A DNA stretch of 19,894 bases, from the NCBI GenBank assembly GCA_947178455.1, contig CAMWYI010000014.1, forward strand, positions 1-19,894, given 5' to 3'. Below are positions 1 to 8,208 of this stretch, piece after piece. Both the position numbers and the translations under genes were made by a program. Source of the stretch: an uncultured Alistipes sp. GTDB taxonomy: Bacteria > Bacteroidota > Bacteroidia > Bacteroidales > Rikenellaceae. The stretch's first letter is position 1, and each line of letters starts with the position of its first letter. The notes under the pieces were generated by a model. It searched no databases and was not told the origin of the DNA. It worked only from the letters and a program-made list of their open reading frames with translations.

Positions 1-577
1 TCGGCACGCAAGCCTCAATGTCTCTGTCGCACCAATCGAGCACATCGGCCTGCGACGAAGCGGCCAACTGCACGTCGCTCGGCGATTTCGATGCCGAATC
101 GCGCAAAGGCACGTTGCCCCAAGCCTGCGCCAAAATGAAGTGGTAGTACGCACGCAGGAAACGCGCTTCGTTGTACATGTACCCGTCGGGGTCGAGGTTG
201 CCGCCCTGCGTTTCGAGCATCTCCATGAACTCGTTGGCATTCTTCACGCCGGCATAAATCATCGTCCATGCACCGTAAACGTTCGTATCGGTCGTACCGT
301 GATTGTAATAATAGGGAAACGCCTGAGTCGCGTCGCGGTTGCAATAGCAGAGGTCGTCGACGACCGACATCATCAGCGAATAGTAGTTGCCGTAGAACGC
401 CTCGTTGTTCATGGCCCCGTACACGCCCGCCAGACCGTAGAGCGCATCGGACTCGGATTCGTAGAACGTTTGGGGCGCAATCACTTTCGGGTCGATGTCG
501 AGAAACGAGCACGATGCAAGCGAAAACATTGCGCAGCTGCCAAACAATATAATGAATATTCGTTTCATAAAATTCAT
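1..577 (-). CDS. susD-like: SusD-like surface glycan-binding lipoprotein (N-terminal part)
   Basis: This is the nutrient-binding partner of the adjacent SusC; it caps the transporter at the cell surface. The visible 192 codons begin with a lipoprotein signal peptide (MKRIFIILF core, lipobox LASC with Cys at residue 23), followed by SFLDIDP and the SusD-family helix motif RFLRAYYHF near residue 145. The gene continues beyond the left edge, so about two thirds of a usual 500-600-residue SusD is missing. The first ATG is at 577; a second in-frame ATG at 568 (MKRIF) is equally possible and leaves a more typical signal peptide. It starts 16 bp after the susC stop, so the two are almost certainly co-transcribed. 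The family call is secure; the glycan specificity comes only from the neighbouring enzymes. Confidence 0.93.
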   Translation of the reverse strand, partial: MNFMKRIFIILFGSCAMFSLASCSFLDIDPKVIAPQTFYESESDALYGLAGVYGAMNNEAFYGNYYSLMMSVVDDLCYCNRDATQAFPYYYNHGTTDTNVYGAWTMIYAGVKNANEFMEMLETQGGNLDPDGYMYNEARFLRAYYHFILAQAWGNVPLRDSASKSPSDVQLAASSQADVLDWCDRDIEACVP

Positions 578-593
578 GCTTTTGATAATTCGG

Positions 594-3500
594 TTAGAAA
601 GTGAGATCCACACCCGCCGTGATACCGAAACTGCGCGGATAAGCCGACCAGTCGAATCCGGGCGTCAGCACCGAACTGCGGGTCGAGACTTCGGGGTCGG
701 GGCCGCTGTAACCGGTGAACGTGCAGATGTTGTTCAACGACAAGTGGACGCGGGCGGAACCGATACCCCACCGGCGCGTGATTTTTTCGGGCAGCTGATA
801 CCCCAGCGAAATGGAGTTCAAGCGCAGGAACGAACCGTCCTCGATGACGCGCGACGAATAGTATTCCATCGCGTTGGCTTTGGCGCGCGGAATGTTGCTC
901 GTGGGATTCTCGGGCGACCAACGGTTGGCGTAGGAAGCCAGCTGGTTGGTGTTCGCCTTGACACCCGACTCGAACACCAGTCGGTTGGCGTTCAGGATGT
1001 CGTTGCCGTAACTCCACGTCATAAAGATGTTCAAATCGAAGTTGCCGTAGGTGAACGTGTTGCCGAAACCGCCCGTGTGCAACGGCTGGCCGCGTCCGAT
1101 GATAGCGCGGTCGTTCGCATTGACCACGCCGTCGCCGTCGAGGTCGCGGTAGCGCGGATCGCCCGGCTGGATTTTATCCCGCGTAATCGACGAATGGTGC
1201 GGAATGCCCGATTTGAGCACATAGGTGCCGCCCAAATCGTCGAAATCCTCGTATTTATAGGTGCCCTCGTAAATCAGACCGAACATCATACCGGTCGAAG
1301 AACCCACCTGCGAGATGTAAGGATAGTCGCCGTTGTACTTCTGCTCCCACGCGACGCTGCGCAGCAAGGTCTGCTGTCCGTCGACGAGCGAGAGAATTTT
1401 GTTGCGGTTGAAGGCGATGTTGAACGACGTCGACCACTGGAATTTCGGAATGCGGATGTTGATCGTCTCCAACGAAAGTTCCAGACCCTTGTTGCTCAAC
1501 GAACCGACGTTCATCATGGCCGACGTGTAACCCGACGAAGCGGGCATCGTGGCCGACAGCAGCAGGTCTTTGGTCTTCTTGTAATAGAGGTCGCCGGTGA
1601 ACTTGATGCGGTCTTGGAAGAAGCCGAGGTCGACACCGAGGTTGTACTGCTCGGTGGTCTCCCATTTCAGTTTGTCGTTGGCCATCGAGCTGACGAAGTA
1701 GCCCGGTACGATTTGACCGCCGAACACGTAGTCGAAGCTGTCCGGGCCGTTCGGCGTGGTGTCGATGCGCGCATAGTAGTCGTAGGGGGTCGAAGTGCGG
1801 TTGTTACCCGTCAAACCCCACGAGAAACGCAGCTTGCCGTTCGTCAGAATCTGCGAATTTTTCAGGAACGATTCGCGGTTGAAGTTCCACGAAGCACCGA
1901 GCGCGGGGAAGTAACCCCAGCGGTTGTTCTTCGGGAAACGCGACGAACCGTCGGCACGCAGCGTGAAATTGAAGTAGTACTTGTAGTCGTAGTTGTACTC
2001 GGCACGTCCGAAATAGGAGAGCTGCCGCCAGTTATAGTAAGTGGCGGTAACGGGCTGCAGCGTACCGGTGTACAACGCCTGCAAACCGAGTTTTTCGGTG
2101 GTCATCTGCGTCGCTTCGATGCCGTCGTAGGTGTACTTCTGGCCTTGCAGCGTCGTACCGAGCAGCGCCTTGATGTGGTGCTTGCCGATAGCCTTGTTGT
2201 AAGTGAGCGTCGCTTCGGAAATCCAGTTCTCGGTATCCGTCCAGTAGATGCCGCCGTTGATGCCCTTGCCCGAAGGCGAACCCGGATAACCCGTGTAGGT
2301 CTTCGTGTTGTTGAACGCCTCGCGGCGACGCTTGTTGAGCGTATAACCGCCCGAAACTTTCAGGTCGAGCCCTTCCAGAATCGTGTAATTGATATAGGTG
2401 TTGGCCTGCACGACATCGGCATAGGTCTTCTTGTGTTCGTTCTTGGTCGAATAGACGGGGTTGAAACGGTAGTCGTTGGCACCCGCCACGTCATAGTCCG
2501 TCACGTCGTCGATGAGGTCCGAACCGTCGATTTTCGACGAAATCGGACGGTAGCCCCACACCGAGTAAATCAACCAACCCGACTGCGACGAGGTGTTGTT
2601 CGCCGAAGTGGGCGTGATGCCGCCCGTCGCCGTGCGCGTGTAATTGACATTGGCGTTGAAACGCACTTTGCCGTCGGCGAAGTCCTGCGTGAAATTCACG
2701 CGGCCCTGATAACGCTGGAAATTGGAGCGGAGCAGGATACCGTCTTGGTCGAGCGCCGAGAAGCTCACGTTGTAGAGCGTGGCGTTCTTGGTGCCTTTGG
2801 GCGAACCGCCCGCTACCGAGATGCTGTAATTCTGCGTAAAGGAGGTGCGATAGACCTCGTCCTGCCAGTCGTAACCCTTTTTGCCGCGATACCACTCCAA
2901 ATCGCGGTCGTCGCTGAAATAGGAGTTCGTCAACTCGCCGGGGCGCAACTCGTCCTGCAAGCGCACGAACTCATAGGGTTTCATCAGGTCGGCTTTGTTG
3001 GCCAACTTGTCGACGGTGAACGACGCCGAGAAATTGACGCGCGGCCGTCCGCTCTGACCCGATTTGGTGGTGATGACGATGACGCCGTTGGCACCGCGCG
3101 CACCGTAGATAGCGGTCGCCGAAGCATCGCGCAACACCTGCACCGACTCGATGTCGGACGAGCTCAACGACGTACCCATCGAACTTTCGGACTGGAAACC
3201 GTCGATGATGAAGAGCGGCGAGTTGCTTTGCGTCAGCGAGTTGTTACCGCGAATGGTGATGTTGGCCTCCTGTCCGATCTGACCGTCGCCCGAACGGACG
3301 ACGACACCGGCCAGACGACCCGAAAGCGCTTGGTCGAAGGTGGTGATGTTGCTTTTGAGCATCTCGTCCATGTCCACCTTGCCGACCGAACCGGTCAGGT
3401 CTCGTTTGAGCGAGCTGCCGTAGCCCATGCTGACGACCTCGACCGCATTGATTTGTTCGGAACTTTCGGACATCGTCACGTCGATGCGCGTGCGCGAGCC

Positions 3501-3761
3501 CACTTTCTCCTCGACGGTCGAAAAACCGAGAAATTCGAAAACGAGCACATCGCCGGGACGCGCCGCGAGCGAGTAATTACCGTCCACATCCGTAATTGTA
3601 CCGGAGGCCTGACCCTCGACGGTCACGGCGACGCCCACCATCGGAAGATTCGAGGTGTCGGTCACTTTGCCGGTAATCTTCCCCTGCGCGAACGCCTCCG
3701 AAGCGAATCCCAGAAGCAGCGCCAGAAGTCCCAGCATACTGAACAGTCGTTTTTGTTTCAT
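594..3761 (-). CDS. susC-like: SusC-like TonB-dependent outer-membrane transporter
   Basis: This 1055-residue outer-membrane importer takes up oligosaccharides together with SusD, powered by TonB. A signal peptide (residues 1-25, cleavage after AFA) precedes a carboxypeptidase-regulatory-like domain (about 27-101, starting GKITGKV with the DVDGNYSL strand). The plug domain (about 109-237) contains the SusC signature DASATAIYGARGANGV. The rest is the 22-strand barrel, ending in the typical aromatic residue (VDLTF). Length is normal for the family and no break is seen. The first ATG gives the signal peptide directly. It is divergent from the GH88 gene and lies just upstream of susD. Glycosaminoglycan oligosaccharides are the likely cargo, inferred from the PL8/GH88/sulfatase genes. 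Confidence 0.96.
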   Translation of the reverse strand: MKQKRLFSMLGLLALLLGFASEAFAQGKITGKVTDTSNLPMVGVAVTVEGQASGTITDVDGNYSLAARPGDVLVFEFLGFSTVEEKVGSRTRIDVTMSESSEQINAVEVVSMGYGSSLKRDLTGSVGKVDMDEMLKSNITTFDQALSGRLAGVVVRSGDGQIGQEANITIRGNNSLTQSNSPLFIIDGFQSESSMGTSLSSSDIESVQVLRDASATAIYGARGANGVIVITTKSGQSGRPRVNFSASFTVDKLANKADLMKPYEFVRLQDELRPGELTNSYFSDDRDLEWYRGKKGYDWQDEVYRTSFTQNYSISVAGGSPKGTKNATLYNVSFSALDQDGILLRSNFQRYQGRVNFTQDFADGKVRFNANVNYTRTATGGITPTSANNTSSQSGWLIYSVWGYRPISSKIDGSDLIDDVTDYDVAGANDYRFNPVYSTKNEHKKTYADVVQANTYINYTILEGLDLKVSGGYTLNKRRREAFNNTKTYTGYPGSPSGKGINGGIYWTDTENWISEATLTYNKAIGKHHIKALLGTTLQGQKYTYDGIEATQMTTEKLGLQALYTGTLQPVTATYYNWRQLSYFGRAEYNYDYKYYFNFTLRADGSSRFPKNNRWGYFPALGASWNFNRESFLKNSQILTNGKLRFSWGLTGNNRTSTPYDYYARIDTTPNGPDSFDYVFGGQIVPGYFVSSMANDKLKWETTEQYNLGVDLGFFQDRIKFTGDLYYKKTKDLLLSATMPASSGYTSAMMNVGSLSNKGLELSLETINIRIPKFQWSTSFNIAFNRNKILSLVDGQQTLLRSVAWEQKYNGDYPYISQVGSSTGMMFGLIYEGTYKYEDFDDLGGTYVLKSGIPHHSSITRDKIQPGDPRYRDLDGDGVVNANDRAIIGRGQPLHTGGFGNTFTYGNFDLNIFMTWSYGNDILNANRLVFESGVKANTNQLASYANRWSPENPTSNIPRAKANAMEYYSSRVIEDGSFLRLNSISLGYQLPEKITRRWGIGSARVHLSLNNICTFTGYSGPDPEVSTRSSVLTPGFDWSAYPRSFGITAGVDLTF

Positions 3762-3789
3762 AATAATTAGTAGTTGTTTTTGGCATTTA

Positions 3790-3797
3790 CAAATTTA
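3790..3797 (-). promoter_or_regulatory. Predicted -7 element of the susC promoter
   Basis: On the minus strand the sequence reads TAAATTTG, a full match to the Bacteroidota -7 consensus TAnnTTTG, 28 bp upstream of the susC ATG. No good -33 TTTG is present at the expected 17-20 bp upstream spacing, which would fit a promoter that depends on an activator. Assignment is by pattern only. Confidence 0.6.
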
Positions 3798-3833
3798 AGA
3801 TAGGGCCCCGCAAGCCGCCCGACGCGGGAATAC

Positions 3834-3861
3834 ACAAAATGTCCACTGACGTACATTTTGT
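3834..3861. repeat. 9-bp inverted repeat in the divergent promoter region
   Basis: The perfect arms ACAAAATGT (3834-3842) and ACATTTTGT (3853-3861) are separated by 10 bp. The right arm also lies in a shorter palindrome, GTACA-TTT-TGTAC (3851-3863). It sits between the two divergent -7 elements and could bind a regulator. No T-run follows that would suit a terminator. Confidence 0.5.
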
Positions 3862-3886
3862 ACGCTGGATGAAATTTCGTGTACGC
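3859..3886 (+). promoter_or_regulatory. Candidate HTCS operator: TGTACGC direct repeat, 21-bp spacing
   Basis: The heptamer TGTACGC occurs at 3859-3865 and again at 3880-3886, exactly 21 bp apart, so both copies face the same side of the helix. AraC-family DNA-binding domains such as the one at the C terminus of the HTCS commonly use direct half-sites about 21 bp apart. The downstream copy ends about 10 bp before the T-rich stretch at 3896-3899, where a -33 element would lie, a position suited to activation of the GH88 operon. The role is inferred; only the repeat itself is seen. Confidence 0.4.
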
Positions 3887-3895
3887 ACGACACCC

Positions 3896-3924
3896 TTTTC
3901 ATCGCGGGCTTCCGAATAACTTTG
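3896..3924 (+). promoter_or_regulatory. Predicted promoter of the GH88-PL8-sulfatase operon
   Basis: TAACTTTG at 3917-3924 is a full match to the Bacteroidota -7 consensus TAnnTTTG. A weak -33 candidate, TTTT, lies at 3896-3899 with 17 bp between them. The ATG at 3964 would follow a leader of about 35 nt. The weak -33 again suggests activator dependence. Confidence 0.6.
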
Positions 3925-3963
3925 TTACTGGAAACGGAATCGACCGCTTTTACCGAAAAACCT

Positions 3964-5166
3964 ATGAAAAAAACACTGATCTTTCTTCTCGCCTGCGCGG
4001 CACTGACCGCCTGCCGTTACGCAGCTCCGACCGACCGAATCGTCGATGAAAACATCCGCAACGCCGTCGCCCAGCTCACGCGGCTCAATGCCGCTTCGTT
4101 CGAGCAGGGCACGCCCCAGATTCCCTCGACCTATCGCGACGGTGCGGTGGTATTCGTTCCTATCGACGACTGGGTGAGCGGATTTTTTGCCGGCAATCTG
4201 TGGTACCTATACCGGCTCACGGGCGACGCCTGCTGGGCGCACGACGCACGACGCCACACGGCGATTCTCGACTCCGTAAAATACCTGCGCTGGCATCACG
4301 ATGTCGGCTTCATGATTAATTGCAGCTACGGCAACGGCCTGCTCTTCGCTCCCGAAACGGGAGACGAAGAGGTGATGGTCACGGCGGCCCGCTCGCTCGC
4401 TTCGCGCTACATTCCCGCCGCACGGGTCATTCAATCGTGGAATGTCGACCGAGGCTGGCAGGCCGAGCGCGGCTGGCGCTGTCCGGTCATCATCGACAAC
4501 ATGATGAACCTCGAGTTGCTTTTCAAGGCGACCCAGTTGAGCGGCGACTCGACGTTCTACCGCATCGCCGTCGCCCATGCCGACCGCACGCTCGAAGAGC
4601 ACTTCCGCGAGGACGGCAGCTGCTACCACGTGGTCGATTACGACCCCGCGACGGGTGCGGTGCGCCGCCGCTGCACGGCACAGGGCTATGCCGACGAATC
4701 GTCGTGGGCGCGCGGCCAAGCGTGGGCCCTCTACGGCTACACGCTCTGCTATCGCTACACGCACGACGAACGCTACCTGCGCCATGCCGAAAAGGTCGCC
4801 GCGATGATTCGGCGCAACCTGCCCGAAGATTTGGTGCCTTACTGGGACTACAACGACCCGAAAGCACCGGACACCTATCGCGACGCATCGAGCGCGGCTA
4901 TCGTCGCTTCAGCGCTCTACGAACTTTCGACCTACACCGGCAACGCCGATGACAAGGCCTTTGCCGACGGCATCGTCGCCTCGCTCTCCACGCCGGCCTA
5001 CCGCGCCGCCGAAGGCGAGAACGGCGGATTCCTGCTGATGCACTCCGTCGGAAGCCTGCCGCACGGCAGCAGCATCGACGTGCCGCTGAACTATGCCGAC
5101 TACTATTTCCTCGAAGCACTGCTCCGCAAACGCAACCTCGAAACGGGGCTTCCCGTACTGAACTGA
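3964..5166 (+). CDS. GH88 unsaturated glucuronyl hydrolase (lipoprotein)
   Basis: This enzyme removes the 4,5-unsaturated uronic acid from oligosaccharides released by polysaccharide lyases, by hydration of the double bond. The 400-residue protein has family-typical length. Motifs seen: HDVGF with D113 and DNMMN with D178, which correspond in spacing to the two catalytic Asp residues (D88 and D149) of the Bacillus enzyme; WARGQAWALYGY; DASSAAIVASAL; and the C-terminal HGSSIDVPLNYADYYFLEAL. The signal peptide ends in the lipobox LTAC (Cys17). The residues after Cys (RYAAPTD) are not acidic, so a periplasm-facing anchor is more likely than the cell surface. An upstream in-frame TTG at 3922 was not used because it lies inside the -7 element and ATG 3964 starts the signal peptide. 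The next gene starts 5 bp after the stop. Confidence 0.93.
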   Translation: MKKTLIFLLACAALTACRYAAPTDRIVDENIRNAVAQLTRLNAASFEQGTPQIPSTYRDGAVVFVPIDDWVSGFFAGNLWYLYRLTGDACWAHDARRHTAILDSVKYLRWHHDVGFMINCSYGNGLLFAPETGDEEVMVTAARSLASRYIPAARVIQSWNVDRGWQAERGWRCPVIIDNMMNLELLFKATQLSGDSTFYRIAVAHADRTLEEHFREDGSCYHVVDYDPATGAVRRRCTAQGYADESSWARGQAWALYGYTLCYRYTHDERYLRHAEKVAAMIRRNLPEDLVPYWDYNDPKAPDTYRDASSAAIVASALYELSTYTGNADDKAFADGIVASLSTPAYRAAEGENGGFLLMHSVGSLPHGSSIDVPLNYADYYFLEALLRKRNLETGLPVLN

Positions 5167-5171
5167 CGACC

Positions 5172-8100
5172 ATGAGCCGCACGAAACAGCTGACCCTATT
5201 GCTCGCATGGGCGGGCGTGCTCGCCGCACCCGCCGCAGGAGCGCACGAACCGACCGACAGCCGTATCCTCTCGTTCGAGCAGGCTACGGCTCCGGCCGTT
5301 GCGGACGATTGTGCCGAAATCGCCCTTTCGGACGCCCATTTCAAACACGGCAGCCGCTCGCTCCGCTGGACGTGGCATAGCGCCGGAAGCGAACTGCGGT
5401 TCGCCGCACCGGTCGAATACAGCCGCGAAACGCCCGACCCGGGCCAAATTTCGACCTTCGTCTTTTGGGTTTATGCGCGGCAGCCGCTCGGCGGAACGCT
5501 GCGTTTCGAGTTCCGCAAGCAGGGCCGCACCTGCTGCTGGTTCGACTACGGCACCGACTTCGCGGGGTGGCGCGGCGCATGGGTCGCATTCGACCGCGAC
5601 ATGCAAGGCACGCCCGAAGCGGGCATGGACGAAGTGGTCGTCCGTGCCGACGGGATGCCGGAGGGCGAACTCTTTTTCGACCACGTGATTCCGGCCTCGT
5701 TCCAAGACATCCGCCACCACACGGCCGACACGCAGGCCCCGTTCATCAATAGCGACACGGACAGCCACTGGCTGAAACTGCTCGACTGGTGGAACGAACC
5801 TTTGGCCGTCGACCCCTCCCGCCCGAACGCACCGACCCTCGAAGCGCAGCTGCGCACCATCGACCGGCGGTTCGGCACGCTGGTGCTCGAAGGCCGCAAA
5901 GCCTGTCCGACCGAAGAACTGCAACGCCGGTTCGACCGCTACGGCATCCGTCGCAACGCCGATTCGACGCTGTGCGGCAAAAGCATCTTCTTCGTCCGCT
6001 ATGCCGAGACCTATCTTTCGCTGGGAGACCCCGACGTCAAGCAACACTATGCCGAAGACGGCCGGCTGTTGAGCGACTGCAACGACCTGCTGTTGGATTT
6101 GGCCGTCGCCTGCGTCAAAGCGACCGACCCGGCGGAACAGGCCCTGCTCCGCAATCTCTACCTCGAACTGACGCGCCACCTGCTCGATCAAGGTTTCACG
6201 GCAGGCAGTGCGCTGGGCACGCTGCACCATTTGGGGTACAGCATGCGCAATTTCTATCTGGCCCCCTATGTCATGCGCGACGCCCTGCGCGACGCCGGGC
6301 TGCTCGAACCCGTCCAGCAGGCGATGGAGTGGTTTTCGGGACTGGGCGAAGTGAAACGTCTGCCCGAAGCGAAAGGCATGGACATCGACGCCTTCAACAC
6401 CTCGCTGATGGGCCGTCTGGCAGCCCTGCTGCTCATCGAAGACGGGCCCCGCAAGGCCGAATACCTGCGCCGGTTCGCCGCATGGGTCGACAACGGCCTG
6501 CAACTCACCGAAGGGACGTCGCCCTGCTTCAAAAGCGACGGCACGGTCTATCATCACCGCCGCCACTACCCCGCCTATGCCACCGGCGGCTTCACGGGAG
6601 CCACCAACGCCGTATGGATTCTCTCCGGCACCGACTTCGCGGTGAGCCGGACGGGCGCCGAAAACCTCAAACGGGCCTTGCTCGAAATGCGGTTCTACTG
6701 CAATATGCGGTCGTTCCCGCTGGCGCTGTCGGGACGTCATCCCGACGGACGCGGCGCCTTGATTCCGCGCCACTACGCGCGGCTGGCGCAAGCCGGTACG
6801 CCCGACGGGAGCCAATCGCTCGACGCCGAACTGGCGGCCGCCTACCTGCGGCTCACCCCCAATCCGAAAGACGCGGCGAGCAAACAATTTTCCAAAGCGG
6901 GTATTGCAGCCGAGGCTGCGCCCGAAGGGTGCCGCGTCTATCCGTACAACGGTTCGGTGTCGATGCGGCGCGGCGACTGGCTGCTGACGGCGGCCGGACA
7001 CAGCCGCTACTTGTGGGCGGCCGAAATCTACGAAGGCTGCAACCTCTACGGACGCTACCTCACGCACGGGTCGCTGCAACTGTTGGGCAACGGTTCGCCC
7101 GTGTCGGCGTTCGGCAGCGGATTCCGCCAAGAGGGCTGGGACTGGTGCCACATCCCGGGCACGACGGCAGCGGTCATTCCGATGAAACGCATGGAAGCCG
7201 ACATCCGCAACGTCGACCAGTTCTCGGGCGTCGAGGAGATGCTCTTGTCGGACGAAAGTTTCTGCGGCGGCGCAAGCCACTGCGGACGTCAGGGCGCATT
7301 CGCGATGATTCTGCACGAGCACGACAAGTACAACGGCACGCTGCGGGCGCGCAAATCGTTCTTCTTCTTCGACAATCGGGTCGTCGCGCTCGGCTCGGGC
7401 ATTGAAAACGCATTGGAGGAAAGCACGACCCACACGACGCTGTTCCAAAACCACTTGGACGATACGCACACCACGTTCCGCGCGGGCAACGAGACCTGCA
7501 CCGGAACCGGCCACCGTGCGACATTCGACGGCAATGCTGTGCTCGAAGACAACTTCGGCACCCGTTATATCGTACCGCGCGGCCGCGTGACCGTCGAGAG
7601 CGCGGTGCAGCACTCGCTGCACGAAGAACGCGCCACGCCGACCGAAGGGCCGTTCGTCAAAGCCTACATCGAACACGGCATGCCGGTCGAAACCGACACC
7701 TACGAATACCTGATGTTGGTCGAACCGACCGCCGACGACGGCAAAATCAATGCACGGCGGCTGCCCTACACCGTCCAGCAATGCGACCGGCGCGCCCATA
7801 TCGTCACGGACAAACCGACCGGCGTCCATGCGCTGTCGCTTTTCGAGGCCGGAGACGTGCAGGATGCTTTCGTGCGCGAAGTTTCGCTGCCGTCGATTCT
7901 GCTGTACAGCGGCAGCGGCGACCGGCGGACGTTGAGCGTCGCCGACCCCGACTTGCGCTTCTACGAGGGGTCTTCGGACGACCGTTACGATGCTGACGGA
8001 CACCGCATCGAACGCAGCATCTACTCGCGCGGCTGGATCGACAATCCCTCCGCGCCGTCGACGCTCGTCGTGACGGTGCGCGGCCACTGGCAGCCGACGG

Positions 8101-8204
8101 ACGACTCGATTTGCCGCGCGACAATCGAGGGTGCGAATACCCGACTGGAATTCACCTGCCGCGAAGGCGCCACGCGCGAAGTCGTGCTGGCCAAAACGAA
8201 ATAA
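5172..8204 (+). CDS. PL8 chondroitin sulfate ABC lyase-type polysaccharide lyase
   Basis: This enzyme cleaves chondroitin, dermatan or hyaluronan chains by beta-elimination, giving products with an unsaturated uronic acid for GH88. The 1010 residues are close to the length of Proteus chondroitinase ABC I. A type I signal peptide (cleaved near AAGA-HE, residue 24) implies a periplasmic enzyme. Next comes a Lyase_N carbohydrate-binding-like domain (about 30-190, with FVFWVYARQP and the FDYGTDFAGWRGAWVAF stretch), then the alpha/alpha toroid and beta-sandwich lyase domains. The segment YHHRRHYPAY gives H462 and Y469, spaced like the catalytic His501/Tyr508 pair of ABC I. R522 and, less certainly, E618 fit the Arg560/Glu653 positions. 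Exact substrate cannot be read from sequence. The stop is 4 bp before the sulfatase ATG, suggesting translational coupling. Confidence 0.93.
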   Translation: MSRTKQLTLLLAWAGVLAAPAAGAHEPTDSRILSFEQATAPAVADDCAEIALSDAHFKHGSRSLRWTWHSAGSELRFAAPVEYSRETPDPGQISTFVFWVYARQPLGGTLRFEFRKQGRTCCWFDYGTDFAGWRGAWVAFDRDMQGTPEAGMDEVVVRADGMPEGELFFDHVIPASFQDIRHHTADTQAPFINSDTDSHWLKLLDWWNEPLAVDPSRPNAPTLEAQLRTIDRRFGTLVLEGRKACPTEELQRRFDRYGIRRNADSTLCGKSIFFVRYAETYLSLGDPDVKQHYAEDGRLLSDCNDLLLDLAVACVKATDPAEQALLRNLYLELTRHLLDQGFTAGSALGTLHHLGYSMRNFYLAPYVMRDALRDAGLLEPVQQAMEWFSGLGEVKRLPEAKGMDIDAFNTSLMGRLAALLLIEDGPRKAEYLRRFAAWVDNGLQLTEGTSPCFKSDGTVYHHRRHYPAYATGGFTGATNAVWILSGTDFAVSRTGAENLKRALLEMRFYCNMRSFPLALSGRHPDGRGALIPRHYARLAQAGTPDGSQSLDAELAAAYLRLTPNPKDAASKQFSKAGIAAEAAPEGCRVYPYNGSVSMRRGDWLLTAAGHSRYLWAAEIYEGCNLYGRYLTHGSLQLLGNGSPVSAFGSGFRQEGWDWCHIPGTTAAVIPMKRMEADIRNVDQFSGVEEMLLSDESFCGGASHCGRQGAFAMILHEHDKYNGTLRARKSFFFFDNRVVALGSGIENALEESTTHTTLFQNHLDDTHTTFRAGNETCTGTGHRATFDGNAVLEDNFGTRYIVPRGRVTVESAVQHSLHEERATPTEGPFVKAYIEHGMPVETDTYEYLMLVEPTADDGKINARRLPYTVQQCDRRAHIVTDKPTGVHALSLFEAGDVQDAFVREVSLPSILLYSGSGDRRTLSVADPDLRFYEGSSDDRYDADGHRIERSIYSRGWIDNPSAPSTLVVTVRGHWQPTDDSICRATIEGANTRLEFTCREGATREVVLAKTK

Positions 8205-8208
8205 TACG

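Noticed and set aside
495..3770. A 1091-codon open frame on the plus strand opposite susC
   Set aside because: It is an antisense shadow produced by G+C-rich third positions. The product is Arg/Val-rich with no domain, and the minus strand encodes a complete canonical SusC.
3807..3828. CCCGC...GCGGG hairpin in the divergent region as a terminator
   Set aside because: The stem is only 5 bp with a 12-nt loop and no T-run on either strand, and divergent genes need no terminator there.
3922..3963. TTG start giving GH88 a 14-residue N-terminal extension
   Set aside because: It overlaps the predicted -7 promoter element, and the extension would bury the lipoprotein signal peptide that begins at ATG 3964.
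8131..8208. Upstream in-frame ATG giving the sulfatase 26 extra residues
   Set aside because: It would overlap the end of PL8, with an extension that hides the signal peptide. ATG 8209 directly follows the PL8 stop.
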